In this document: piece after piece, positions 1 through 11,861 of the stretch | Numbering within the stretch: the stretch's first letter is position 1 | How the letters are laid out: each line of letters begins with the position of its first letter | Assembly (NCBI RefSeq): GCF_028502605.1 | Contig: NC_079237.1 | Span: forward strand, 3,286,001-3,350,000 | DNA from: Trichoderma breve | Taxonomy: Eukaryota; Ascomycota; Sordariomycetes; Hypocreales; Hypocreaceae | Direction: 5' to 3' | Length of the DNA stretch: 64,000 nt | The notes under the pieces: model-generated | Databases searched by the model: none | Told to the model about the DNA's origin: nothing | What the model saw: only the letters and a program-made list of their open reading frames with translations | Position numbers and translations under genes: made by a program

Positions 1-3000
1 GGCGTCATTGATGCCTCGAGCGCGCTGCCATAGTTTCCAGTTCTTGGCAAATTTGGATCTGCGCCATGTTCGAGTAGCAGCCGTACAATTGCCGGGTCCG
101 CATTGTCTACTGCTATGATAAGAGGACTCCCGTTTTCGCCTTTGTGCACGACAGCATTCGCATTGGCTCCAGCTTTGAGCAGGATTTGGACCGATTCGAC
201 TTTTTGGCGATACACCGCTGTAATCAAGATGTTGCCATGCATATAACCGGCGTCGTTCTCCCTCTGCACGTCTACCAGGCCTTGATCCAGCATCCATTGT
301 AGCGTTGCGGGGCTAAAATCGGTAGCCACTTGTGCAGCAGTGATACCGTCTTTGCTACGACTTGGAAGGTTGACGTCTACCTTTGCCTCCATTATAAAGA
401 ACTTCATGATGTCGAAATGTTCTTCGGCAAGCGCGCAATTCAACGCCACAACGCAATTTTCCGCAGCATATTGATCCATAACGTCAATCAAGTCGACCAA
501 ATGTTTGACCATTGGCAAGCAGTTGCTCTTAGCCGCGAGCATCAATGAGGTCTCTTCGTTGCCATTCTTTTCAAAGGCCATCTCTATGGTCATTTTGCTG
601 TTCAGCCACCAGTCGCGCAAGGTGTACCATAATCCATATTGACACGCGGCCAGTAAAGACAAGTTGTTCGGGTTGAAATCATTTGAACGCTTTTCATCAT
701 GCTCGGCCCATTGTCGATAGTTGGCGCTGCTTTCACCTGGTGAGCCGAGAAAGCGCTCTAGGGCCTCTGTGAGATCCGGATCAGCCTTCGTAGCCTCATT
801 TTCCCCCTCCGTCGTTTCTAGCCATTGGTCGTATTCCTCAACGTGCCTGCCCCAAGAGTCTCCAACGTATTCTGCAAAAGTCTCATACTCTATCTCTTCT
901 GGCCAAAAATTTTCAAGGACGCCGAGGCACACTTTTGATGCAAACACATGGCACTTCCAATTCGTGTAACCTCTTGATTCAAAATATTCAGCCACAGAGG
1001 CATGTGGTAGCATCCAAACACCCCTTTCTTCATCAATAGTCAGGAGATCTTGACAAAGTGATAGAATTTGCTGCTGTGTCTGCTTTTCTTTTCGCACCAC
1101 TGTAGATCCTTGGACAGCGTATTGAATGGCTTCTAAGAGGATGTGTGATCGGAGTGGCTCGAATGAACACAACACCCACATAATGGCGCGCTCAGCTAGG
1201 TTGACATCGAAGTCATCATGCCCTCTCATATTATCCCAAAGCTGATCATACGCTTCTGTTAAGTTGCGAGGCAATTTATGCGCCCAATTATGGACTGCAT
1301 CATCCGTGATATGGTTTTCAAGGCTTCTCACTTGTAAGTAAACCCACCGGAACCTGTAATCACGCGTGTCAGATCTCATCTCGATCCACATGCAAGCCAT
1401 AACATCGTCTTAAATGAAAACTTACATTCCGCAGCTCCGAGTTGCAAAAACATGTTTAATTTCGTCTTGGGCTTCTTGACTTCGCTCCATAAACGATTCG
1501 GTCGAATAAAGCTTCTCATCCAGAAATCTCTCAATGTCATCTTGCTGATTGCTAGCATCCAGAGTGATAATACGCCTATCTTGGAACGCCTTTATATACT
1601 TCCGGTCTGGTCGGGTAGAAATAAAAATCTTGACGGGTCTCCTAGACTCTTCCATCATTTGGATAAGAATAGTACACAAGTTATGAGTGGTGATATCAGA
1701 TTCGTCCAGAGCATCCAGAATAATAGTCGTCTTTGAGTATAGATTCAAAGATTCCATAATGAAATCTTTGCAATCCTTGTAACCTAAATCTCTCCCTTCT
1801 CTCTTTGCAATCTCGCATTTATGTACGAGGCTACGTTGGACGAGAGTAGGTTCATCAAAAGCTTTACCAGCTAACTGACGAACAAAGCTTCTCAAGACGA
1901 CCATCGGGTCTTGCATTGAAGTTCCGCGATTGCAATAGAAATAAGCAAACCCTTCATCATGTTGCGATGCATTAAGTGTCTGCTTGACGTAATCGATCGC
2001 CTTGGAAGTAAGGAATGTCTTGCCAGTGCCGACTAGGCGACTTTGTTAGATGAACTGTTTTAATAAAAGAAAGGGAATGATGCGACTCACCAGTTCCTTT
2101 GAGGCACAACACAGCCGAAGAAGAAGGCACATCTTGCCAAGCGCGGAAGTGTTCGTTAGCTAATAGCCAATTCCCAGTCTCCTCTATCCTTCTTTCTACA
2201 ACCTCAGCGTGACTTTTTCCAAACTTCTCCTTGCTTATAAACTCCATCAACTTCTCTAGCTCCTCTTTCTCCACTTTTGCAAGGAGCTTGACCACCCCTT
2301 TGTCTATCCGGGGAAGTGGCGACGATATATGATCTAGTTGCTTCTTTAACTCTTTCAAGCTGTCGTTTGCCTGTTTAGATGAAACGGCAGACTGCGAGGC
2401 CTCACAAGCTTGAACCTCTAAAGAAAGTTGCTGTTCTTTTCTCGATAGGTCCTTCACTTTTCCAGTGGCACCCTCTGGCCTTAAAACTGCTTTTAAAGCC
2501 TGTCTGGCTATTCTGCTATCGAACAAGGTCTCTGAAGATGCCAATAACTCTAGAGCAGTCTTGTATACGTCCAAGAGTGCATCGTATAAATTCTGCTTAT
2601 TTTTTTCATCTGTGGCCGCAGCATTATACAGGTATATAGCCTCGTAGATCTGCCCTCTACGTACAATGCGTGCAAACCATTGAATGGTTCCCAGGAGAGC
2701 GGCCTTTTGCTCGATTTGTTTCACTGGAATCTATCATTAATTAGTTTTTGAATGTTCAAAAATAGTAGATGTAGGTAGATCTAGTAAACGTAGATAGATC
2801 TAGTAGATGTGTAAATACACTTACTTTCAAGACCGCCTTTGCAACAGCCCACGGCGCGCTGGCCTGTGGAGGGGCAAAAGTGATGGCAGCGTCACCAACC
2901 ATAGTAATAAAGGCAACAGCATCAGCAATGTATTCTCGAACGATGATCTTCTGATTGCCAATCTCGATTTTCCAGGGTTGGTCATTTTGTTCAGATAGCT

Positions 3001-3439
3001 TGTTGCTTTCGATGAGCTTAATGACTTCTTTGATCTGGCCTTGCGCAAGACCTGTGGGGGAGTCTAGTCCATGCTTCTTGATCCATTTCTGAGTCTCATC
3101 ATTAGCCTCAGTAAAGGCTCGAGCCCAGAGGTCTGAAACTTTAGTCGACGGCGGTGGTTGGGATTTTGTCGTCCGTAAAGGCGGGGTTAGATGAAATTTC
3201 GCCAGTTGAGATTCTACGAGAGGCGCAGATAGTCTTTGGCGCGAAGAACGCTCTGATGTATGAGAAAGCAGAGGGTCTCTCGATAGCTCTAGAGATGCAT
3301 CTGAATGAGACGATGTACTGGCTCTCGCAGATGTAGAAATTCGACGACCGCTTGATGCTCGAGATGAAGACCTAGGCCTTCCAAACCAATTGCGCGGCTT
3401 TAAAAAATCCCTCTTTCTGCTTTTCACCTCTGTGCCCAT
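1..3439 (-). CDS. NACHT-ankyrin NOD-like receptor (5' part, continues past left edge)
   Basis: Fungal NLR-type protein, probably a cytosolic sensor in non-self recognition or programmed cell death (family knowledge; ligand unknown). Exons read on the minus strand: 3439-2825, 2730-2091, 2032-1426, and 1353 to the window edge, giving about 1071 residues so far. Order of domains: a Ser/Arg-rich N-terminus; a region like the NACHT N-terminal domain (begins near SDLWARAF, residue about 110); a P-loop GTVGTGKT near residue 418 that is assembled only after the 2033-2090 intron is removed; Walker B TTIILDALDE near 520-529; the FRWVYLQ motif at the 1354-1425 splice junction; then a winged-helix-like region and ankyrin repeats (for example LLEHGADPNLP) that run off position 1. 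The start is the ATG at 3439; the frame upstream has no better ATG. All junctions keep frame. The missing C-terminus should hold more ankyrin repeats. Confidence 0.85.
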
Positions 3440-4314
3440 GTTGTGGATTATCAGGTAGATACTTAAAAGGACCGTCAAAGATTATTATGCTTGTTGGAAA
3501 TCTGAAGTCCGGTTGCGCAAAAATTGGGCGCATTCAAGCTTCATAGACTTCCATGTGTTTTCAGGCATCCGTAGGATCACGCGGAGCATCCCGGCAAGCG
3601 GAGGCGAGAAAAAGCGAAACCGCAAAATGAATAAGTGCGTATATTCAGCAATATAAGCACCCAATCAGCTTAGCAAACGCATGGGGTGTGAAAATAATAG
3701 TACTAAGTACCGGAGAAATATGAAGATAATAGTAGTTGCTAGAGAAATGTAAATATAATAGCAGTTCGTAGAAAAATGTAAATATAATAGAAAATATTAA
3801 AGAAAATATAGCTATAGTAGCAGATACTTCAAGAACTAGGGTTTATAGGCGTATTATTCAAGGCCCGGGTGTTCGAAATGTTCTCTGCCTCGGTTTTTCT
3901 GTTCCGTCACTTGCCAGGATTGACACAAAATAATCCTCAACGCCCAAAGGCTCTCCAATGGTAAGCTCTTACTATTTGAATGAGCTGATAACAAATGAGA
4001 CAGCCAATGAAATCTCCACTGTATCAGCTACGTGGTAATCAAGGACAATTACAATGTAGCTTCATCTGCAGCTCATTCGTCAAAATTGGAAGTGGTATCA
4101 CAGCCTCGTCTCTTGGCATTTGGGGGGAAATAATTGCTTTATTGACCTCCGGCATCCCTTGTGGCCTTATTATACATCTAGTTCTACTGCGAACCTATAT
4201 GCAGGTACCGCGCTCATTAATTATACATCTGTCCAAATTTCTTCTTACGGGCGCAGTTCAAGAGTAAGATCATCCAGCCATATTGGCTTCTAAAATGTCT
4301 ATTTCAAGTTCTAT
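3440..4314. other. Intergenic, AT-rich; no gene seen
   Basis: Holds the upstream region of the NACHT-ankyrin gene and the 3' side of the aminopeptidase gene. The only notable structure is a degenerate AT-rich tandem repeat at 3692-3812. A 90-codon open frame at 3995-4267 has no recognisable domain and I do not call it. Confidence 0.5.
3692..3812. repeat. Degenerate AT-rich tandem repeat, about 29 bp, four copies
   Basis: Four successive units begin with ATAATAG and end in a run like AGAAATGTAAAT. The second and third units are the closest pair. The stretch lies about 250-370 bp upstream of the NACHT-ankyrin start codon. Confidence 0.6.
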
Positions 4315-7129
4315 CTAGACGTAACTATTAGCAGTCAACCACTCTCTCAACTTTTTGTGATCTCGCTGAAGATATCTCGCTCTACCCTTGATTCTATCCT
4401 TAGATACCTCCAACGCGCGGGCAAAAGCAGTAGTGTCTTTATCTTTAAAGAAGCTCTCAATTTCTATCAATGTTGATGCATCAGTCAACGTCTGAAGCAC
4501 TGCGCCAACTATGCGGTCCAAAAGACTAGAATTCTTTCCAATCTTCGTCTCAATGCTTGACCAATGGGTCTTCATCCAAGTCCATTGCAAGAGGCGAGTT
4601 GCAGGATTGTCGGCGAGAGATGTCGCTAGGAATTGCATATCACCAGGAGGCACGATCTTTGCCCTCGTAGAATTTGAAGGCGCTTCAAAAAGCATAGGCA
4701 TTACATCTGATTCGACAAGTTGCAAGTCTTTTGTGTAGCCGAGCGCCGTAAGACATATTTCTTTCCCGTCAATAGTGGTCGTATTTTCCCATTCCTCAAT
4801 GATGAAGGGAACAGCGTCCACAGGATTTGTTTCTACAGCAATTCGGAAGACAATGGCTCGAAGGTTTGCAGGAATAGGATCAGAAATGGGATTATATTTG
4901 TAAGCAACAAACCGGCGATTTGCTTCTGTTGAGATACTATGCAAATGTCAGATGGAAAGTTGGACAAGAAAGAAGATATAAAATTGTGGACTCACTTTGG
5001 ATGCCCGCTTGCCCCAGCTGCGAGAAGCAATTGACTTCGCGTCAACGTTGTATTATAGTCTTCATCTGGTCGAGTATCCCATCCACAGAGCGCAAGATTC
5101 TTTTCAATTAGCTGAAGGATGAATTTATCCAACCCTCTTTTAATGCCATCGTCATGATAAAAGATAGAGCGGACAACGTTGACGGAGTCCAAGACCTGTT
5201 TAATCACTCGGTAGTGCGTCTCGTTTCCAAATGCTTTCAACAAATCCAACATCGCTGCTGTGTTGCTCAGGCCTGCAAACGCCATATCCGCAGCCGAGCT
5301 GACGATGAAGATCTTGTCCTCGGTGCTGAGTCGATTTAGCTGAGAAGCTATAATGGATAGGCGCTCGGGAGGATAATTAACTTTATAAAATCCAATCGCA
5401 TTGGCATTGATGATATAAAATTCCTTGTCGATGTTGAAAGTATCTTGTTTTTGAGCTAGAGTTGTGTTTGATGTGTTTTGCTTTTCAGAGACATCTTTGA
5501 GAGATAGTGGAAGCCACCAGACGGTTGTATCATCTTCGGGTTTTACATCACCTGTTGAGAGAAACCTGGTTTGTCTCACGGTGATTTGGTTCCCGTTTTC
5601 TTCTATAGATGCAACAGGGAAGCCCATATTCTGAATCCACGGCTGCACAAAATCCCTTACTTCCACCTTGGAAACCTCAGATAGTGCGTCCCATAAGTTG
5701 TCTGTGACTGCATTACCATATGCATGTTGCTTGAGGTATAGTGATATACCATCAAGGAACGTATTTAAGCCGATATGACTCGCAAGCATACGAATAATAG
5801 ACGCGCCTTTGCGATAACTGATTAGATCGAAAAGCTGAGATACAGCTGAAACATTTCCAACCTGAACTAGAATTGGATGCGAGGCACGAATAGAATCTGC
5901 CTCGAATGCTGACTGCATCCCCTCATTAACGAATCGGGTCCAAAATTCCCAGTCTGGATGGACGTGAGCAACGGCCAGCCAACCTGCCCAAGTAGCAAAT
6001 CCCTCGTTAAGCCACAGATCATCCCACCAATCCATGGTAACCAAGTTGCCGAACCACTGATGAGCGAGTTCGTGAGCCACAACGTACGCGATGCGATCTC
6101 GGAATCTCTCTTCGGAGGTTTGCTCATCAAACAAGATTGCACTGACACGATATGTCACCAAACCCCAGTTTTCCATGGCACCGCTAGAAAACTCGTGTAC
6201 TGCCAAGATGTCTGACTTGGGAAGAGGGTAATCAGTGCCAAATATTTCGCTGAAATAGTCAATGAACTTGGTTGCGTGTTGTAAAGCCCATTGAGTTTGG
6301 TGCTTTAATCCTCTGGTTGTGTAAACCCGGACAGGCAGCGGACGTCCTGAGTATAGACGGTCTGTAAATGCTTCGGCGTATTCAAAATCGCCAACTGCCC
6401 ATGCTAGTAGATAGGTACTCATAATGGGAGAGCGCTCGAAAGTAACAAGCACTCGGTTTTGTTTGTCGACCACAGGGGTGATCTTCTTGACAGGCATATT
6501 ACTTAGTGCAACTTGATCTCCGGGTATTTCAATGGCCAGATCAAAGGGGGACTTTAGATTCGGCTCGTCAAAGCAAGGCAAAGCCATTCGTGCATACCCA
6601 GGCTCAAAGAAGGTGCTGAGCATATAGTGAGAGGCATCAGAGCCGAGTGTGGAAGCAGCGGCAGGAGTAGCAGGTGTGTATTTTGACCGATAAAAGCCCG
6701 TCATGTCATGACGGATTTTGCCAGTAAAGCTCAATGATAATTTTGATGGCTTGGAAACAGGTGCTTCTTCTTTGAAAGTTATCGTTGCTTGTTGTACTTG
6801 ATCATCGTGGGCAATCGATATGGCTTCAGAGATTGTAGAGTCGTAGGATAGTGTTGTTTTGTTAATTTCGAGATCCAAGGCATTGAGTACCACCTTGGTT
6901 GTGGGTAAAGTGAATTCTCCGTTGATTCTATATTTCTTATTAGCCTTCAAATGTTTGCTTTGATCAACGCATCGAAGACTGCAACGATATTGTCTTCTCC
7001 TTGACGCCGAGACTGGAAGCCTTACTCTACAAATCCCGTATAAGTCCATGTGTTGTAGTCCAAATTGGTAATAATGAGAGAATAGTTAGAAGGCCTCAGA
7101 GAGACAGGCAAAATATCTCGATTAGCCAT
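4315..7129 (-). CDS. M1 family zinc aminopeptidase (Aap1/Ape2-like)
   Basis: Cleaves N-terminal amino acids from peptides; the absence of a signal peptide suggests a cytosolic enzyme. Exons: 7129-7026, 6927-4996, 4936-4315, encoding 885 residues, the normal length for this family. The true start is in a short first exon (begins MANRDILPVSLRPSNYSL), joined through a 98-bp intron to INGEFTLPTTK; both junctions keep frame. Catalytic features are complete: the exopeptidase motif GAMENWG, the zinc motif HELAHQW with the second Glu in WLNEGFATW, and a C-terminal ERAP1-like helical domain. The gene is transcribed toward the NACHT-ankyrin gene. Function is confident; the natural substrate is not known. 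Confidence 0.93.
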
Positions 7130-7843
7130 AGCTTAGAGTTGTATAAATTAAGATGATGATGGCGGAGTTCCTCAGCAGTTTATTGCTGCAAAGTTGGTAA
7201 ATAGTAGTCTCAGTAGCCGAGCCCGATGCAAAAGCCCACTGCCTGAATTAAGAGGGAAAAAAATACTCTCTCTTAATTTATATCTAAAGAGTCATTGCCT
7301 AGTAACTACATTTACTGTATGATCTATACTCGCAATTCGTAGGTCCATCATTGATTTCCCATATAGGTAACTCCAAGTTTGAGCCGAAGCCGAAGCCGGA
7401 GCCGGAGCCGAAACTCGTATCTAAATCTTGATCTTGTTAGAACATGTAAATGTCGTGCCCCCGACTTGCGCCCTCTTACTACTATCATTTACGCCCTCTT
7501 CATACACATGCGCATATTTGAGCAAAATTCTGCTTCATAACTGGTCAGTTGAAGATGAAACGATGTCATGATACACGAAGCCATCAAGGTTCCGCGATGA
7601 CTCGAACTTTGTCATCTTTAGTTTCGGCTTGACCGCGGATCAGACTTGATGAATTCACACGAACCTGTTGCTAACATGCTGTCAACCGTGAATCACAAAA
7701 GTCATGATAATAAAAGCTAGCACGGCAAAATTGCCGCTGTGATATTACAGGACTATTTTTAGTGAAAGATGAAGTATTTAAGACGGCCGCAAGCGGTGCT
7801 CATTTCTGGGCGCCCATCACAGTAATTAATTCAATCTTGTACA
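7130..7843. other. Divergent intergenic region between aminopeptidase and aminotransferase
   Basis: Contains the promoters of two genes that point away from each other. A short hexanucleotide run lies at 7383-7412. No coding capacity recognised. Confidence 0.5.
7383..7412. repeat. Hexanucleotide microsatellite (GCCGAA/GCCGGA) x5
   Basis: Two GCCGAA units, two GCCGGA units and one more GCCGAA follow each other without interruption. Confidence 0.8.
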
Positions 7844-9428
7844 ATGTTGTCTAAACGAATCTCTCGAACATCTGCCGATCTGGATGCACCTTGGAGACAT
7901 ACTCCTCGGTTCCAGAAGTATGACCCAGTAGCGAACACGGATGGAGTCATCTCCTTTGCAACTGCAGAAAATGCAAGTCTTCCGTCCAACAATAGCTACA
8001 CAAAGCTAATATTTGCCTTAGGCTCTTGTTACTAAGGAACTCGAGGAGTTTGCAAACTCCGGTGTCAGTATAAGAGTCTTCATGATGTCTACCAACATAT
8101 TGTACTAAAGCAATATAGAACATACACATCCCAGGAGCTGCTTTTATGTATGGATACAGTACTGCGGGTGGACAACGTTTCCCCAAAGCTCTAGCAACAC
8201 ACCTCAACGAGTATTTTCATCCATATAAGCCACTGACTGGAGATGATATATTGGCAACTGGAACAGCAACGGCGCTTCATGAAATTCTGGCTTTCAGCTT
8301 TGGCGATCCTGGTGATGGTATTCTCGTTAGCCGGCCATGTTATGGACGGTTTGAGCTAGACTTTGGCAACAAAGCAGAGATGCCTGTGGTCTGGGCGGAT
8401 TCCAATGCGGAAAATTCCTTTAAGCCGGAAGTTGTAACTCACCTTGAAGAGAGGCTGCTTCAATCAAACGCAGCTGGGACCAAGGTTAAGGCCCTCCTTA
8501 TTGTCAATCCGCATAACCCTCTTGGTATATGCCACCAATATCCGGAAGCTGGAATACGTGCTGACATTGGATAGGACGCTGTTATCCAAGAGAAACCCTT
8601 GTTGCTTTAATGGCGTTTTGCCAGAAGCACCGCATACACTTCATCAGCGACGAGGTTTATGCCTCCACTGTATTCGACTCAGGAGAGCCCGATACCCACC
8701 CCTTTACATCCGTGCTCTCCATTGATCCAACTGGACTTATTGATCAAGATCTTGTTCACGTCGAATATGGCATGGCCAAAGATTTTGGTTCCGCTGGCCT
8801 ACGTGTTGGCGCCCTGATTACCCGCAATGCCGCCCTCCAGAAAGGATTTCAAAGCATTATTCGCTTCCACAGCCCCTCTGGCATGTCGGTCACCGTGGCA
8901 AGCGCTATGCTTGAAGACAGAGAGTGGTGCAGAAAGTTTCTAGAAACGGCACAGAGCCGCATTTCTGAGGCCTTCAGACTAGTCACGACTGAACTGTCTA
9001 ATATCGGTATTAAGCATCTGCGCAGCACGAATGCTGGTCTCTTCCTGTGGATTGACTTGTCTTCTTATCTTCCACCAGAGAGCTCTGGCCTGTCTAAATC
9101 TGAAAGAGAGTTTTCTCTGGCTCAGAAACTGCTTGATGGTGGAGTTTTTCTTCATCCTGGTGAGGAGCATGCTCTTGAAGCTGGCTGGTTTAGACTAGTC
9201 TATACACATGATCCTCGAACAGTACGCGAAGGAGTTAAACGGTATGTTATCTCACCATCCTACCAATATACAGCCTCTCTGACTGATAAAGGATTCACTC
9301 TGTTCTTGATAAACTCTCATGGTAGTCTCGGAGCTGGCGTCCAGTCGACTCTTAATTACCTATTAGGGGAGTCAAGTTATTTTAGCTATGATCATCGTGA
9401 AATTAGCGATTTTCTCATTACTCACTAG
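7844..9428 (+). CDS. PLP-dependent class I/II aminotransferase (ACC synthase-like)
   Basis: Fold-type I PLP enzyme resembling fungal 1-aminocyclopropane-1-carboxylate synthase-like proteins. Exons: 7844-7972, 8022-8063, 8119-8524, 8575-9428. The first intron (7973-8021) has a GC donor in the context GCAAGT; it alone gives the family sequence ENALVTKELEEFAN. The second intron (8064-8118) restores IPGAAFMYGYSTAGG, and the third restores NPHNPLGRCYPRE. Seen motifs: YGYSTAGG, the cofactor-binding NPHNPLG, SDEVYA, and the Schiff-base lysine in MAKDFGSAGLRVG. The C-terminus is unsure: translation runs straight to 9428, but an in-frame intron 9242-9325 (GTATGT..TAG) would remove 28 codons after VREGVKR. 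True ACC synthase activity cannot be told from alanine- or aromatic-transaminase activity here. Confidence 0.85.
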
Positions 9429-10134
9429 CTCTGTTTGGTTATAAATGCTCCTATCGTTTAGTTCTAGTATAGTACGGCTGTTGGTATGAGGCAAGATGAT
9501 GAGGGGATTGAAGGAACTCAATACGATCAGCAATAATGATTACATGCAATCTTCCCACCCTCCTAAGCAGACTTTGTTTTCCTCATTTTCTTAACTAAGG
9601 TGGCTCGATCAATGTCTTTACTATGCGTACAAAGGCTTGGATTTCTGAGACGGGAACGCCATACTTGTATTTCAGCGTTGTATCCAGGTTAAACCTGGCA
9701 ACCGACTTTTGGGAAATGCTTCTTATAAGCGATTCGGTGCGTGCTAAAACCGGCAACGATTACGAAACACATATTATTCAGCAAGTTATTTCATCACGGA
9801 AGTGATTAGGAATCAGGTCACTGTGCCTAAGCGTTTTGCATATAATTCGCCTTCAAAACTAACTCCGGATGGCGAAAGGGGGTCTAGGCGGCCGCTTATT
9901 TCCGATATTAGATCTCGATGATGCGGTTTGTTTAAACACGTAGACTAGTAGGGATTGAACTAGCATGCTGAGAAAAGTGAAATGGGGTAGGGGCGGATTT
10001 GAACATTATTCGCAAAGGAAGCAGTCTTGCTGGCAGATATGATAGTTCATATAATACTATGTGCAGTTGTTCATACATAAATACACTCTCATAGAGAGAA
10101 TATTCCAAAACTACTACCAAGTGTTCATTCACAC
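9429..10134. other. Intergenic, convergent genes; nothing recognised
   Basis: Shared 3' region of the aminotransferase and the minus-strand dehydrogenase. A 60-codon open frame at 9623-9805 has no family features. Confidence 0.5.
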
Positions 10135-11289
10135 TTAGTATGAGAACTTTTCGCCTACAAGCTCTTCACTCTTTGCCCATAGCTTCTCTCCCTCGCTCCA
10201 GCTCGTGTACCAAATCTTGGCATTGTCATAAATCTGACAATCGCTCAGATACACACCCCTGCCCTCCCATTCTCCATCCTCGCCCTTGAGCTCCGGGCCG
10301 GTCTTTGCAAGATCCGCATCGCTTGCAATGGGCCTCTTTGCCGGCAGCGTCAATGCAGGGTCCACAGCAGCTACCAAAGATGTGCTGGCGCCCTCGCCTT
10401 GGTCCTTGAAGACCATGCCCTTCTTCTTGAAGGATTCAATTCTTGCATTGTACTCCTCTGCAGGAACCTCTCGTCCAAGCTCCGTAACAATTGACCCGGG
10501 ATGAACAGCAAAACTCAGAATGCCGTACTTTTCGTATAAACGCTCGTTGATACCCAAGCTGAACAGAACGTTGGCAGCCTTGGATTGACCATATGCACCC
10601 ATGGAGACATAGTTGTCAGCCTTGACAGTTTCCACATCAACAGGCCATAGGCGAGTAAGTCCGACGTAATCAGGTTGTTCAGATAGAGGCAATGATCCGT
10701 TGGTCTTTTCCCAGTTGATGTCACTCCAGCGAATGGGGCTATAGTTGGCGCCCATGGAGGAAACGTTGACGACACGAGTGGCCCCCTTCACAGCACCCGG
10801 CTTCTGAGCGGCCGCAATCAACTTGGGGATAATCAAGGCCGTAAAGAGAAAGTGTCCAACATGGTTGGTCGCGAAATGTCGCTCTATGCCGTCCTCGTTG
10901 AGCTGGCGGTTGGGCACGTTCATGATACCCGCATTGTTGACCAGGATGTCAATAGCCGGCACGTCAGCCCATCCGTTTAGCGTGGAAGCGGCCGCTCTGG
11001 CACCTTTTTGCGAGTTTAGATCGAGCTCAAGCACGCGATACTTTGTCTTTGGATATTTTTCGGCTAGGACGTCGGCACATTCCTTCAGCTTGGCTGGGGT
11101 TCGGCCGGCTAAGATGATGAGTTCGGCGTTTTGGGATGCGAATGCTTCGGCGGTAGCGAAGCCGAGACCCTTGAGATTGACTCCCGTGATCAGAATAGTC
11201 TTTCCTGAGATGGCAGATGGGAAGGCTGCTGCAACAGTTAGGGCCGTTGTGTGGGCTCCAAACTCCGGGTGTGTTGCTGATGAAGGCAT
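10135..11289 (-). CDS. Short-chain dehydrogenase/reductase, retinol-dehydrogenase-like
   Basis: Intronless, 384 residues. Rossmann cofactor motif TGVNLKGLG near residue 36, NNAG (VNNAGIM) near 118, catalytic Ser in VVNVSSMG and the YxxxK pair in YGQSKAANV. The order and spacing fit the classical SDR group related to retinol dehydrogenases and WW-domain oxidoreductases. A longer insert between the Ser and Tyr motifs (about 45 residues) and a 25-residue N-terminal extension make it longer than the usual 320. It is arranged head-to-head with another SDR of the same broad group at 11862-12992, so the two may be co-regulated (inference). The substrate cannot be told. Confidence 0.9.
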   Translation of the reverse strand: MPSSATHPEFGAHTTALTVAAAFPSAISGKTILITGVNLKGLGFATAEAFASQNAELIILAGRTPAKLKECADVLAEKYPKTKYRVLELDLNSQKGARAAASTLNGWADVPAIDILVNNAGIMNVPNRQLNEDGIERHFATNHVGHFLFTALIIPKLIAAAQKPGAVKGATRVVNVSSMGANYSPIRWSDINWEKTNGSLPLSEQPDYVGLTRLWPVDVETVKADNYVSMGAYGQSKAANVLFSLGINERLYEKYGILSFAVHPGSIVTELGREVPAEEYNARIESFKKKGMVFKDQGEGASTSLVAAVDPALTLPAKRPIASDADLAKTGPELKGEDGEWEGRGVYLSDCQIYDNAKIWYTSWSEGEKLWAKSEELVGEKFSY

Positions 11290-11861
11290 TTTATTCGTAT
11301 TGACTCTGGATTTTTTTTCTCTTCAATTTCTGTTATCTCACAGATTAAGATCCGGCTATCCAATTCTATTTCTCAAACAAAAACTTCACGAAAACAAACA
11401 AAAAACCCTACGCTTTATGTTGGGGAGTACCGTCTTCTTCGTTATGAGAAAACGGTCTAATGCCGATAAGTCCATTTCCCACGGCCCCACATCCGGCCGA
11501 CGATGCTAGCTCCCACGGGCCGGTGGCCGTTTCTGTTCTATCCTATCAAATCGTGACTTCAAAATGATTCCAGATCATCATAGACCACTAAATGGTAATT
11601 CCGTAAAACCGGTAGTTAGGAGTTGCGCTTCAAACTGTGCCAGATTCGGTATGGTGAAAGATTTGTTGGAAGCATACCCTTAGCGAAGAAGATATATCAA
11701 GAGGCCAAAGTACTCAATATTGATGAGATGCTTGATGTCTCTTGATTTGGTCTCTGGAAGATATATTATAAAAGAGTCCCATAAAATTCGTGCGACTGAA
11801 TATCTCGCTCTATTCACTGCCAACTGAATACTCGACATCGTTTAGAACCACGAACTCCGCC
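11290..11861. other. Bidirectional promoter region between two SDR genes
   Basis: About 570 bp separate the two divergent start codons. A TATA-like TTATAAAAG lies at about 11766-11774, some 90 bp before the plus-strand ATG. Confidence 0.55.
11766..11774 (+). promoter_or_regulatory. TATA-like box of the plus-strand SDR gene
   Basis: The sequence TTATAAAAG is about 90 bp upstream of the ATG at 11862, a usual spacing for a regulated fungal promoter with a short leader. Confidence 0.45.

Noticed and set aside
3995..4267. 90-codon open frame downstream of the aminopeptidase
   Set aside because: No domain, no splice partner, random composition.
9242..9273. A 32-bp intron in the aminotransferase (GTATGT to ACAG)
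   Set aside because: Too short for fungal splicing and leads to a stop after three residues; the 84-bp variant is more likely if any.
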